The notes under the pieces are model-generated. The model did no database searches. It was not told where the DNA came from and saw only the letters and a program-made list of their open reading frames with translations. A program made the position numbers and the translations under genes. Shown piece after piece: positions 56,056 through 64,000 of a stretch of 64,000 nt of DNA. The number at the start of each line of letters is the position of its first letter. Position 1 is the stretch's first letter. The DNA is from Methylocystis sp. SC2 (GTDB taxonomy: Bacteria; Pseudomonadota; Alphaproteobacteria; Rhizobiales; Beijerinckiaceae). Location: contig NC_018485.1 of the NCBI RefSeq assembly GCF_000304315.1, positions 1,582,501-1,646,500 on the forward strand, read 5' to 3'.

Positions 56056-56877
56056 CTAAATCCGCCTAAGCGTGTCCTGCCACCGCGCGATGGTTGCCGC
56101 TTGTATGTAATGCAAATTCTCTCTCTGAAACGATGCTTCGTAAGTTACCGTGGACACATGCAGCAACCTGTCTGCACCGACGATGCTCGGCCCCAGCTTT
56201 TCAGTATAGCCATCATCCGTCGAATGCCGGTGAACATGGACTATCAGACCATCAAAATAGAAGCGAAAGATTGGGATGCAGTTTTCGGAATGCGTTCCGA
56301 GAGTTGGAATTATCTTGGTCTGCGCGATAGGCGAGTGGTTGTGTGTAGGGCCGAGAGTTGAAAGCTGCGTCAAAATGGCTGGGTAAAATGCTAGCTGCCC
56401 GGGTTTGCCTTCCACAAGCAATTTGCACAGGAGTTCAAGGTCCTCCGATGGTAGTGTGACCTCCGAAAATTCCGGCCGGGTTGTGGCCGCTGCTCTCCAC
56501 AGCAGGCTCAAGAAGAATAGTCGTGCTCGGGTAGCGTCAATCCCCTTGACCTCGCGGAGGCCCCACATCCCGTTTGGCAAACGCTTGTGATCGTTCGTCG
56601 CCAAGACTTGCATCGGGCCCCAGCCACTCCAAAGAAGCTTTCGCTGGCGGAGCGTGGCAATTGCCCACGTGTCCAAGTCCGTCAGGATTTCTTCTCCTGA
56701 CCGCGTAACAAGCTTGTCGTCATACCAGCTATCCCAACGTCGTATTGGGCGCTCGCCGCGCCCCTCTTGGATGAGGGGAAGCCCCGGTTCCTCAGGTCTC
56801 GTTAATGCTTTGGGGATCAAATGAGATTTGACAAACCGACCCTTTGCGCCCGTGAGTTTGCAGGTTCCCTCAGCCAT
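56056..56877 (-). CDS. Accessory protein with a CxxxG..SHLIPK motif
   Basis: A 273-residue cytoplasmic protein. The start CKLTGAKGRFVKSHLIPKAL resembles the first part of HNH-nuclease-like zinc proteins, in which a Cys-containing turn is followed by SHxIPK. The second Cys pair and the catalytic HNH core are not obvious. Later parts include EEILTDLDTWAIATLRQRKL, then ARLFFLSLLWRAAATTRPEF. I recognise the N-terminal motif but not a defined family. It faces the Abi-like gene within the tRNA-Thr insertion. Confidence 0.45.
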   Translation of the reverse strand: MAEGTCKLTGAKGRFVKSHLIPKALTRPEEPGLPLIQEGRGERPIRRWDSWYDDKLVTRSGEEILTDLDTWAIATLRQRKLLWSGWGPMQVLATNDHKRLPNGMWGLREVKGIDATRARLFFLSLLWRAAATTRPEFSEVTLPSEDLELLCKLLVEGKPGQLAFYPAILTQLSTLGPTHNHSPIAQTKIIPTLGTHSENCIPIFRFYFDGLIVHVHRHSTDDGYTEKLGPSIVGADRLLHVSTVTYEASFQRENLHYIQAATIARWQDTLRRI

Positions 56878-57152
56878 TGCGGTCCGCCAAACTATCGCCT
56901 GAGCGCGCCATATCGCACATGCGGTGGGCTCTCACTAGTCTCTCAGGTGTTGGGGAACGTTCCAATCAAATAGCCTTGTCTCTCGTAAACACGAGGCAAA
57001 AGTATTTGCCTACCAATTTCACTGATTTATGAGAGTCAATCCCGAAAAATCCTAGCTCGGAGCCTGAATCTAACCGGTTTCCGCCGGTGACATGTGGTGA
57101 CTGGGCCCTTGAGGGACAGGCCACATATTTTGATAAGTATCTGAGCGGCTGG

Positions 57153-57224
<72 letters not shown>

Positions 57225-57642
57225 GCTTGATCGCCCCGAACGCCTGAAATCGCGTCCGACGCGTTCGGGGCCTGTGTGCCACAGGGGCGCGCAAGTCGCA
57301 AGCGCGCACGTGTCCAGCCCATGGCTTCGAAATCGAGTTAATTCCGGCTGACTCTCAGCCGTCATCCCGGCGTTGTGCCCGGCGTCCCGCCGGTCAACCG
57401 CTAAACGCTCCGCGCCGACACGGCGCGTTCGGCTCACATCCTCGCATTTGCCTCGCGTCATCGCGTGGATCGCCGCGACAAGCGCGGCCATGACGCCGTG
57501 AGATGACCCCTCGCTAACCCGGATTCGGAGCCCTGGCGTCCAGCCCAGGCCACGGCCGAACGAACGCCTTCGCCGGACGAGCCCGACGAAAACAGGTTGT
57601 GTTGTTGAAAAATACAACCTAGGATAGAAATATCGATCGATC
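57225..57642. other. Intergenic stretch with a dispersed-repeat remnant
   Basis: No gene is convincing. The part at about 57359-57505 has the look of a dispersed Hyphomicrobiales repeat: GTCATCCCGGCGTTGTGCCC, then the mirror-strand peptide MAALVAAIHAMTRG and DAGHNAGMT. Near 57592, GGTTGTGTTG and AATACAACC form an imperfect inverted repeat beside the IS5-like fragment. Confidence 0.45.
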
Positions 57643-58101
57643 ATGTCGGCCCTTCACATCGAAGGCGCGTCCGCCCGGGTCGACGTCGCACGCGCCGCGA
57701 CGGAGGATCAATTGATTGAGAATTATCTTTCTGACGAACATTGGCAGGCCGTCGCACCCGTCCTTCCTGGAAAACAAGGCGACCCAGGCTGTAGAGGCCG
57801 CGACAATCGGCTTTTTCTCGAAGCGGTGTTTTGGATTTTTCGCACCGGCTCGCCGTGGCGCAGCCTGCCGCCGCAGTTCGGCAAATGGTACACGGCCTAT
57901 ACGCGCTATCATCGCTGGGACAGGAAGCACGTCTGGCCGCGCGTCGTGGCCGCGCTCAGCGACAACGGCAAATGCGATTTCCAATATGACAAATACGGGC
58001 TGCGCTTCGCGCCGCGCGATGACATTGGCGCGCCCGAGCACGCGCGAAACGACGCCGACGGGCACCCGCGCGCCGCGGTCGGCGAATTGGTCGGAGTCTG
58101 A
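57643..58101 (+). pseudogene. IS5-family (IS427-like) transposase N-terminal fragment
   Basis: The 152-residue frame reads YLSDEHWQAVAPVLPGKQGD, then PGCRGRDNRLFLEAVFWIFR and TGSPWRSLPPQFGKWYTAYT, which is the DUF4096 domain found in OrfA of IS427-type elements. The last 30 residues no longer match and there is no OrfB with the DDE catalytic core. It is a remnant, lying between the tRNA-Thr gene and the transglutaminase operon. Confidence 0.8.
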
Positions 58102-58107
58102 GACCAG

Positions 58108-58950
58108 CTACTGCGATTGCGACTGCGACTGCGACTGGCTGAAAGCCGCCGCCCGCGCCACACGCACTTTGACGTCCAGCGTTTCGCCCGCGCCGCCCGA
58201 GTGCGCGCCGCGGATCGGCGCCGCGCCCAGATAGTCGAGCGCGACGGCGACGCGCACGTGACGCTCTTGCGGCGCGACGCCATGGGTGGGATCGAAGGCC
58301 ACCCAGCCGAGATCCTCGACATAGGCCTCGGCCCAGGCGTGCCCGGCGACCTGATCCTCGCCATCGCCGCCGAGAAAATAGCCGCTCACATAGCGCGCCG
58401 GCGCGCCGACCCCGCGCGCGCAGGCGATGAAGAGATGCGAAAAATCCTGGCAGACGCCCCTTCGCTGCTCGAAACATTGCGCCGCCGTCGTCGCCGAATG
58501 CGTGGCGGCGGCGTCGAATGCGAACGACTCGTGAATTGCGCCAAGCAGCGCGTGAAGCTTCGCGAGCGTTCCGCTTTCCTTCGATGTCGTGGCGCGTGCG
58601 AAATCGTCGATCGCCGCGCTCGGCGTCGTCAGCGGCGTCTCGCGCAGGTAAAGGATCGGCAAAAAGCGCTCGACCGCGCCCGACACGACTCCGGTCATGT
58701 CGAAGGTCGTCACCTCTCCTTCGACCACGGTGGAGATCGAGTCGATCGGCCCATCGACAGAGAAGCGGTGAAGCATATTGCCGAACGCGTCTTCCGACTG
58801 CACCAGTCGGCAATCGCGATCGACGTCGATGCGCCAGTCGACGACATGCTGCCCATCGTGATTGCGCGGCGACAGGCGAAGATGCTGCACGGCCATTCGC
58901 GGCGGCTCCGCGTAGCGATAGGTCGTTTCGTGCCTTATGCGGATGCGCAT
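58108..58950 (-). CDS. Transglutaminase-like protease family protein
   Basis: A 280-residue protein. The N-terminal domain starts MRIRIRHETTYRYAEPPRMA, the usual opening of this family. The transglutaminase core has the Cys-His-Asp triad: QRRGVCQDFSHLFIACARG, GHAWAEAYVEDLGWVAFDPT. It would cleave or crosslink peptides. The end AFSQSQSQSQSQ comes from a six-base repeat and is unlikely to be conserved. It is the third gene of an operon with the alpha-E and ATP-grasp genes. The ATG at 58950 is preferred to the upstream open frame. Confidence 0.88.
   Translation of the reverse strand: MRIRIRHETTYRYAEPPRMAVQHLRLSPRNHDGQHVVDWRIDVDRDCRLVQSEDAFGNMLHRFSVDGPIDSISTVVEGEVTTFDMTGVVSGAVERFLPILYLRETPLTTPSAAIDDFARATTSKESGTLAKLHALLGAIHESFAFDAAATHSATTAAQCFEQRRGVCQDFSHLFIACARGVGAPARYVSGYFLGGDGEDQVAGHAWAEAYVEDLGWVAFDPTHGVAPQERHVRVAVALDYLGAAPIRGAHSGGAGETLDVKVRVARAAAFSQSQSQSQSQ
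58111..58140. repeat. Six-base tandem repeat in the transglutaminase 3' end
   Basis: GCGACT-type units repeat about four times and encode alternating Ser-Gln at the C-terminus. Slippage here could alter the tail length without changing the frame. Confidence 0.7.
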
Positions 58951-58960
58951 CTGATGTCGC

Positions 58961-59914
58961 TCAGAAGAGATATTGCTCGGAGATGAGCGCGGCCAGTCTG
59001 TTGTTTTCGGTGATGAAGGACTGCACGAATTCATGCAGACCGCCCTGGAAGACGCTCTCCATGTTCAGCTTTTCCAGCCTGCCATAGACGCCGCGGGCGT
59101 GACGCTGCGACACCCCCTGGCGCCCGTGGGCGCGAGCAAGATAGTCGAGATTGCGCACGATCGACTCATAGCAGGAAATCAGCGAGCGCGGCATCTCCGG
59201 TCTGAGGATCAGCAGATCGGCGACGAGCCAAGGCTTCATGCTCGTGCGATAGACCCAGTGATAGGCGGTATGCGCCGATACGGCGCGCAGAATGGCCGAC
59301 CATTGGAAATAGTCGAGCGAACCGCCGACGATCTCCTTCTCGGGCAGCAGCACATGATATTTGACGTCGAGCAAACGCGCCGTGTTGTCGGCGCGTTCGA
59401 TAAACAGCCCGACGCGCGAAAACCAATAGGCGTCGTTGCGCAGCATGGTGCGATAGGCGCCGCCGTCATAGGTCAGCGACGTCTGCTTAATGACCTCGAG
59501 AAAGCGCGCCAGCTCCTGCGCGCAAGGGACGACGCCGCGCGATTCCAGCGCGCGCATTTCCAGATAGGCGTCGTTGATCGATTCCCACATTTCGATGGTC
59601 AGCGCCGTGCGCACAGCGCGGGCGTTGGCGCGCGCCTGCTCCAGGCAGTTGCGGATCGATCCTGGATTTTCCGGCGCGAAGGTGAGAAATTCGATGACAT
59701 TGGCTTCATCGACCGGACGTCCGGAGGCGTCGAAGGCCAGCGCCGCGCCCGACGACAGCAGCACGCTTTCCCACTCGGTTTCCTCGCCGCCATAGGCCTT
59801 CGGCAGCGCGGCGAGGCGTCGCGACGCCTGAATGGCGCGCGCCAGAAAGTCGGCGCGCTCCATGTAGCGGGCGAGCCAGTACAGATTGTCGGCGGTGCGG
59901 GAAAGCATCAGCAC
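58961..59914 (-). CDS. Alpha-E domain protein (DUF403)
   Basis: A 317-residue helical protein. The family start MLSRTADNLYWLARYMERAD is complete, and LIERADNTARLLDVKYHVLL and SLISCYESIVRNLDYLARAH follow. Alpha-E proteins are usually encoded with a circularly permuted ATP-grasp and a transglutaminase, as here, and are thought to work with them in making or modifying a peptide. The exact substrate is unknown. It has a short gap to the ATP-grasp gene upstream. Confidence 0.92.
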   Translation of the reverse strand: MLMLSRTADNLYWLARYMERADFLARAIQASRRLAALPKAYGGEETEWESVLLSSGAALAFDASGRPVDEANVIEFLTFAPENPGSIRNCLEQARANARAVRTALTIEMWESINDAYLEMRALESRGVVPCAQELARFLEVIKQTSLTYDGGAYRTMLRNDAYWFSRVGLFIERADNTARLLDVKYHVLLPEKEIVGGSLDYFQWSAILRAVSAHTAYHWVYRTSMKPWLVADLLILRPEMPRSLISCYESIVRNLDYLARAHGRQGVSQRHARGVYGRLEKLNMESVFQGGLHEFVQSFITENNRLAALISEQYLF

Positions 59915-59987
59915 GTCCGTTTATGAGTCGCTTTGGCGATCATCGGTGGTCGTTGCGGCATATGCGAGCGTCTCGTCACGGGTCTCG

Positions 59988-61448
59988 TCACGCTTGGCCC
60001 ATCGTCTGCTCGGCGACCCAGGCGTCGTCGATCACCCAGGTGTCCTTGGTGCCGCCGCCCTGGCTCGAATTCACGACGAGCGACTTTTCGGTCATCGCGA
60101 CCCGGGTCAGACCGCCCGGCACGACGCGGGCGCCATTGGCCCCCTGCAGCACGAAGGGCCGCAGATCGACGTGGCGCGGGGCGACGCCGGTCGCCATGGC
60201 GATCGGGCATGTCGAGAGCGCCAGCGTCGGCTGAGCGATGAAATTCTGCGGATGCGCCTTAAGCTTTGCGCGAAACTCCTCGATCTGCGCCTTAGCCGCA
60301 TGCGGTCCCACGAGCATGCCGTAGCCGCCGGAGCCGTTCACTTCCTTGACGACGAGCTCATCGAGATGGTCGAGGACGTAGGTCAGCGCTTCGGTTTCGC
60401 GGCAGCGGAAGGTCGGAACATTCTGCAGGAGCGGCGCTTCGCCCAAATAAAATCGAATAATATCAGGCATGTAGGTATACATCGCCTTGTCGTCGGCGGC
60501 GCCGGCGCCCACTGCATTCGCCAGCGTCACATTGCCTGCATGATAGGCGCCCATCAACCCGGCGACGCCGAGCGCCGAATCCGGCCGGAAGCACAGCGGG
60601 TCGAGGAAGTCGTCGTCAATGCGCCGGTAGATGACGTCGACGCGGCGCGGGCCCTCGGTCGTGCGCATATAGACGACGTCGTCGCGCACGAAGAGATCGC
60701 GGCCCTCGACAAGCTCGACGCCAAGCTTATCGGCGAGAAACGAGTGTTCGTAGAAGGCCGAATTGTACTGGCCGGGCGTCATCAGGACGATCGTTGGATC
60801 GCCGTTGGCGCGCGGCGGGGCGACCGAGCGCAAGGTCGCCAGCAGTTCGTCGGGATAGTTCTCGATCGGCGCGACGCGATGTAGCGCGAAGAGTTCGGGA
60901 AAGAGCCGCATCATCACTTCGCGGTTCTCGAGCATATAGGAGACGCCGGAAGGGGTTCGGGCATTGTCTTCGAGAACGAAGAAGCCCTGATCGTCGGTGC
61001 GCACGATGTCGACGCCGGCGATATGCACGAAGATGTCGTAGGGCACGCGGCGGCCCGCCATATCGGGGCAATAGGCGGGGTTGCGATAGACGAGATCGGC
61101 AGGAACGATTCCAGCCCTTAGGATCTCGCCGGCGCCATAGATGTCGGCAAGAAAAGCGTTGAGCGCGGCGACGCGCTGGATCAGACCTTTTTCGAGGGTC
61201 GCCCATTCGCTGCGGGCGAGTATGCGCGGCAGGATATCGAAGGGAATGAGGCGCTCGGTGGCCTCCTGCGCGCCATAGACCGCGAAGGTGATGCCGATGC
61301 GCCGAAAAAGCAGCTCCGCTTGCTCGCGCCGCGAGGCCAGGAGTTCGGGCGGGGTCTCCGCGAGCCACTGCGAAAGCTTGCGATAAGGAGCCCGGGTGCG
61401 GCCGTCCGCTCCAGCCAGTTCATCGAACTGCGTTATGCGTGAGTCCAT
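59988..61448 (-). CDS. Circularly permuted ATP-grasp type 2 protein (DUF404/407)
   Basis: A 486-residue enzyme of the ATP-grasp superfamily, expected to ligate an amino group to a carboxylate. It shows RIGITFAVYGAQEATERLIP, FDILPRILARSEWATLEKGL, then DNARTPSGVSYMLENREVMM and VNGSGGYGMLVGPHAAKA. The ATG at 61448 is chosen because the longer frame upstream is not conserved. It leads the three-gene operon with alpha-E and transglutaminase genes. Such operons are common in Hyphomicrobiales and their product is not settled. Confidence 0.92.
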   Translation of the reverse strand: MDSRITQFDELAGADGRTRAPYRKLSQWLAETPPELLASRREQAELLFRRIGITFAVYGAQEATERLIPFDILPRILARSEWATLEKGLIQRVAALNAFLADIYGAGEILRAGIVPADLVYRNPAYCPDMAGRRVPYDIFVHIAGVDIVRTDDQGFFVLEDNARTPSGVSYMLENREVMMRLFPELFALHRVAPIENYPDELLATLRSVAPPRANGDPTIVLMTPGQYNSAFYEHSFLADKLGVELVEGRDLFVRDDVVYMRTTEGPRRVDVIYRRIDDDFLDPLCFRPDSALGVAGLMGAYHAGNVTLANAVGAGAADDKAMYTYMPDIIRFYLGEAPLLQNVPTFRCRETEALTYVLDHLDELVVKEVNGSGGYGMLVGPHAAKAQIEEFRAKLKAHPQNFIAQPTLALSTCPIAMATGVAPRHVDLRPFVLQGANGARVVPGGLTRVAMTEKSLVVNSSQGGGTKDTWVIDDAWVAEQTMGQA

Positions 61449-61659
61449 TGCAAGAACTCCCTCTGGCGGCCGCCCCTTGTTTTCCCATGGCTGGCGGCCT
61501 TTTTTACAGTTCAAAGCAAGGACTGCGCCAATAGCGGCTGCGAAAATCTGTCACAGAGTTTTACTATTTGGCCAGAGGACGATTCGCGCGGCGCTTGGTT
61601 CCGGCGCAGCCTTATCGCCTATCCAACGGAGACGAAGTCGGCAAGGTTCTTAAGAGCGC

Positions 61660-63858
61660 ATGCAGAGGCCTCGATCCTGCCCGACTTCGAGCGTCGCCGC
61701 CACCGGACATGGAGCGCCGACGAGCGCCGGCGCGCGCCTTTCTTTTGTCGTCTCTCTTGGTTTTGCATTTTGCGCGCTGAATGGAAACGCGGCGCGCGGC
61801 GAGGACCGGCCGCCGGTCTTCAGCTGGGTCGGCATGTATATGGGCGCGAGTCTCGGCGGCGCCGTTCCCCTGCACGCTGGCGAGCGACTGCAGGCGACAA
61901 GCGGCTTCGGCGCGCCTGCTTACGATCTTTATCCCCGTGGCGTGACGCGCCCAGGCGTCACGGTCGGCGCGCAGGTCGGCTATAATTGGCAGAGCGGCCC
62001 TCTCGTCTGGGGTTTCGAAACCGATCTCAGCCTTCTCGACGGCAGGCGCGGCCCGCATGGCCTTGTCCCCGCTTCGCCGGCCTATGTTCCCGGCCTGCCG
62101 GCGTATACGCTCTCCGCCAATTCGAGCGCGAATTTCTTCGCGAGCATTCGCGGGCGCGTCGGCTATGCCTGGGACCGCTCGCTCTTCTATCTCACGGGCG
62201 GCGTCGCGGCGGGCGGCGCAAGAGGTCCGGCGACTCTGACGCTCGGCGCGAGCGGGCTCGACGCGACTTTCTCTGCGCCATGGTCGCAATCCTCGCGGAT
62301 GAAATATGCGATCGGCGCCGGCTTCGAATACGCCTTCGCCGACAATTGGTCGGCGCGCGCCGAATATCTCTTTCTCAATCAGTCGTTGAACACGCAGGTT
62401 TTCGACAACGGCGCCGGCTATGCCTACGTGTCGCGCATGCGCAATGAGAACCATCTGTTGCGCTTCGGTCTGAATTATCATTTCGGCGCGAAAAGCGAGA
62501 TTCCTGGCGAGTTGCACTACGGCCAGCAGGCGCGTAACGGCCAGAATTCGGGCAATGGCGGGAACGGCGGCGATTCGGACGCCCCTGAACGCTACAGCGT
62601 GCATGCGCAGACGACGAATGTCGTGCAGGCCTATCCGCGCTTTCGCGCGCTCTATGACGGACCGAACAGTTTCCCTTCGGGCGGCAAGGCCAATGTCGGC
62701 TCGACCACGAACCTTTTTCTGGGCCTACGCTTATGGGAGGGCGGCGCCGCCTACCTCAATCCGGAGATCGACGCCGGCTATGGACTCGCCAATTCGGTCG
62801 GCGCCGCCGCCTATGTGAATGGCGCGGTCGCAAAGGTCGGACGCGCCGCGCCCTACATGCGTTTTCAGCGTTATTTTCTGCGCCAGATCATCGGCTTGAA
62901 CGGCGGCGAACGGCTGACCGACCCTGACGTCGGCTCCCGAAGCGAAGTGCTTGAATCGACGCAAAACCAGATCTCCGGCAGAGTCGACCGAGACCGCGTG
63001 ATCGTCACGCTTGGTAAATTCGCCGTGCCCGACGTCTTCGACGACAACGTCTATGCGCACGACCCGACGACCGGTTTTCTCAACTTCGCCTTCAATGAAA
63101 TGGGCGCCTTGGACTACGCCGCCGACTCCTGGGGCTACACCTATGGGCTCGCGGTCGAGTGGAAACAGGACTGGTGGACGGCGCGCGGCGGCGTGTTTCA
63201 GCTCTCGACGATTCCCAACGGGCTGGAGATCGAACCGCAGCTCTTCCGCCAATTCATGGGCGTCGCGGAATTTGAGGCGCGGTATGATCTCTTCGATCAG
63301 CCCGGCGCGATCAAATTTCTGGCCTTTGGCGACAACGGCTACATAAGCAAAATCGACGACGTCATTCGTTACGCCTTCCTCACCAACCAGTTTCCGCCGA
63401 GCGTCGAAAATGAGCGGCGCCGCGCCGTAAAGACCGGCGGCGGGATCAACGTCAAACAGCAGATCGCCCCGCATCTCGGCTTTTTCCTGCGCGCCAGCAT
63501 GGCCGACGGACGCTATGAAACGGTCGATTACACGGACATCGACCGGCAGCTTTCAATGGGCGTCGTGGCCGGCGGAACGTGGTGGGGACGCGACGACGAC
63601 GAGATCGGGCTCGCGGGCGCCTTGAGCGGGCTTCATGGCGACCGGGTGCGCTATTTCGGACTGGGCGGAACCAGCGTCTACATCGGCGACGGCGCGATAT
63701 CTTACGCAGGCGAGAAAAACATGGAAGCCTATTACAAGATCGGCTTCGGCAAGAATATCGATGCGACCTTCGATTATCAGCTGCTGGTCAACCCTGCGCA
63801 TAACAGCGCGCGGGGACCGATCAATGTCTTCGGCCTGAGATTTCGCGCCGCGTTTTGA
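61660..63858 (+). CDS. Outer-membrane protein: Omp25-like barrel fused to an OprB-like porin
   Basis: A 732-residue outer-membrane protein. After a signal peptide (LSFVVSLGFAFCALNGNAARG), residues of about 50-280 form an eight-strand barrel of the Omp25/OmpA-like type: WVGMYMGASLGGAVPLHAGE, GYNWQSGPLVWGFETDLSLL, VGYAWDRSLFYLTGGVAAGG, then NHLLRFGLNYHFG. A Gly/Asn linker follows. The rest is a carbohydrate-porin (OprB) barrel: VVQAYPRFRALYDGPNSFPS, YLNPEIDAGYGLANSVGAAA and GKFAVPDVFDDNVYAHDP, ending in Phe. The fused form may make a two-barrel complex. The start is likely but not proven. Confidence 0.82.
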   Translation: MQRPRSCPTSSVAATGHGAPTSAGARLSFVVSLGFAFCALNGNAARGEDRPPVFSWVGMYMGASLGGAVPLHAGERLQATSGFGAPAYDLYPRGVTRPGVTVGAQVGYNWQSGPLVWGFETDLSLLDGRRGPHGLVPASPAYVPGLPAYTLSANSSANFFASIRGRVGYAWDRSLFYLTGGVAAGGARGPATLTLGASGLDATFSAPWSQSSRMKYAIGAGFEYAFADNWSARAEYLFLNQSLNTQVFDNGAGYAYVSRMRNENHLLRFGLNYHFGAKSEIPGELHYGQQARNGQNSGNGGNGGDSDAPERYSVHAQTTNVVQAYPRFRALYDGPNSFPSGGKANVGSTTNLFLGLRLWEGGAAYLNPEIDAGYGLANSVGAAAYVNGAVAKVGRAAPYMRFQRYFLRQIIGLNGGERLTDPDVGSRSEVLESTQNQISGRVDRDRVIVTLGKFAVPDVFDDNVYAHDPTTGFLNFAFNEMGALDYAADSWGYTYGLAVEWKQDWWTARGGVFQLSTIPNGLEIEPQLFRQFMGVAEFEARYDLFDQPGAIKFLAFGDNGYISKIDDVIRYAFLTNQFPPSVENERRRAVKTGGGINVKQQIAPHLGFFLRASMADGRYETVDYTDIDRQLSMGVVAGGTWWGRDDDEIGLAGALSGLHGDRVRYFGLGGTSVYIGDGAISYAGEKNMEAYYKIGFGKNIDATFDYQLLVNPAHNSARGPINVFGLRFRAAF

Positions 63859-63944
63859 GAAGGCTTTCGCCTTCGTTCCCGACAACCCGAAGGCCTAACT
63901 CCGGTTTCCCGATCGCTCGCTTCGTCGAGAATGACATTGGCGCT

Positions 63945-64000
63945 TCAGTTGAGATATTCCGGCAGCTTGCGCTCGAACTCAGGAAAATAATGGGAGATGA
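63945..64000 (-). CDS. C-terminal end of an unidentified gene (cut by window edge)
   Basis: The last 17 residues of a minus-strand frame read ISHYFPEFERKLPEYLN before a TGA at 63947-63945. The rest lies beyond the window, so neither product nor length can be given. The frame is supported only by its coding look. Confidence 0.4.
   Translation of the reverse strand, partial: ISHYFPEFERKLPEYLN

Overview
The window is GC-rich and looks like the chromosome of an alphaproteobacterium of the Hyphomicrobiales (Rhizobiales). The evidence is the dnaG-rpoD gene order, a DnaG zinc-binding region that lacks its cysteines, an ispA-type prenyl synthase, the ATP-grasp/alpha-E/transglutaminase operon and dispersed repeats of a type I associate with this order. 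A methanotroph of the Methylocystis/Methylosinus group would fit the general style. That is an impression, because no gene here fixes the genus.

Left part (1-24 kb). After the start of malate dehydrogenase and a small exported protein, an intact tRNA-Lys(CTT) sits at 1088-1160. Its last 47 bases are repeated exactly at 23739-23785, next to integrase and IS630 remnants. The 22.6 kb between the copies therefore looks like a decayed integrative island. Its cargo is a near-complete type II secretion system (gspE-F-H-I-J, gspD, gspO, gspK-G, gspL-M-N/C). With it are several exported proteins that could be its substrates: a choice-of-anchor I protein, a PhoX/DUF839-type protein, a 650-residue protein of unknown family and some small ones. 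Remnants of IS21 and an internally deleted insertion sequence with clear inverted repeats mark the left half.

Middle (24-35 kb). A membrane-bound class III nucleotide cyclase and an exported lectin-like protein precede a polysaccharide module: a large NfrA-like TPR/beta-barrel protein, WecB and an NfrB-like glycosyltransferase, followed by a hybrid histidine kinase. In E. coli nfrA, nfrB and wecB together make the secreted N4 phage receptor glycan, so this is probably a related exopolysaccharide pathway.

35-44.5 kb holds the most striking system: a thiazole/oxazole-modified peptide (TOMM) cluster. It has a 116-residue precursor with a signal-like N-terminus and an 11-cysteine GCRGC core, a fused E1-like/YcaO cyclodehydratase, a SagB-type dehydrogenase and an exported amidase. 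Divergent from the precursor are a nickel-type regulator (NikR) and a TonB-dependent receptor, which suggests a link to metal uptake.

44.5-64 kb is mostly housekeeping: orphan BrnA, dnaG, rpoD, hicAB, an MHS-type MFS transporter, a DUF1345 protein, ispA, small membrane proteins, the transglutaminase operon and an outer-membrane porin fusion. It is interrupted by a second, 2.4 kb tRNA-associated insertion at tRNA-Thr(GGT) (54712-57175) that carries only two genes, possibly for defence. A 109-115 bp non-autonomous repeat occurs three times (2186, 35209, 53728), and two of the copies supply the stop codon of the adjoining gene.
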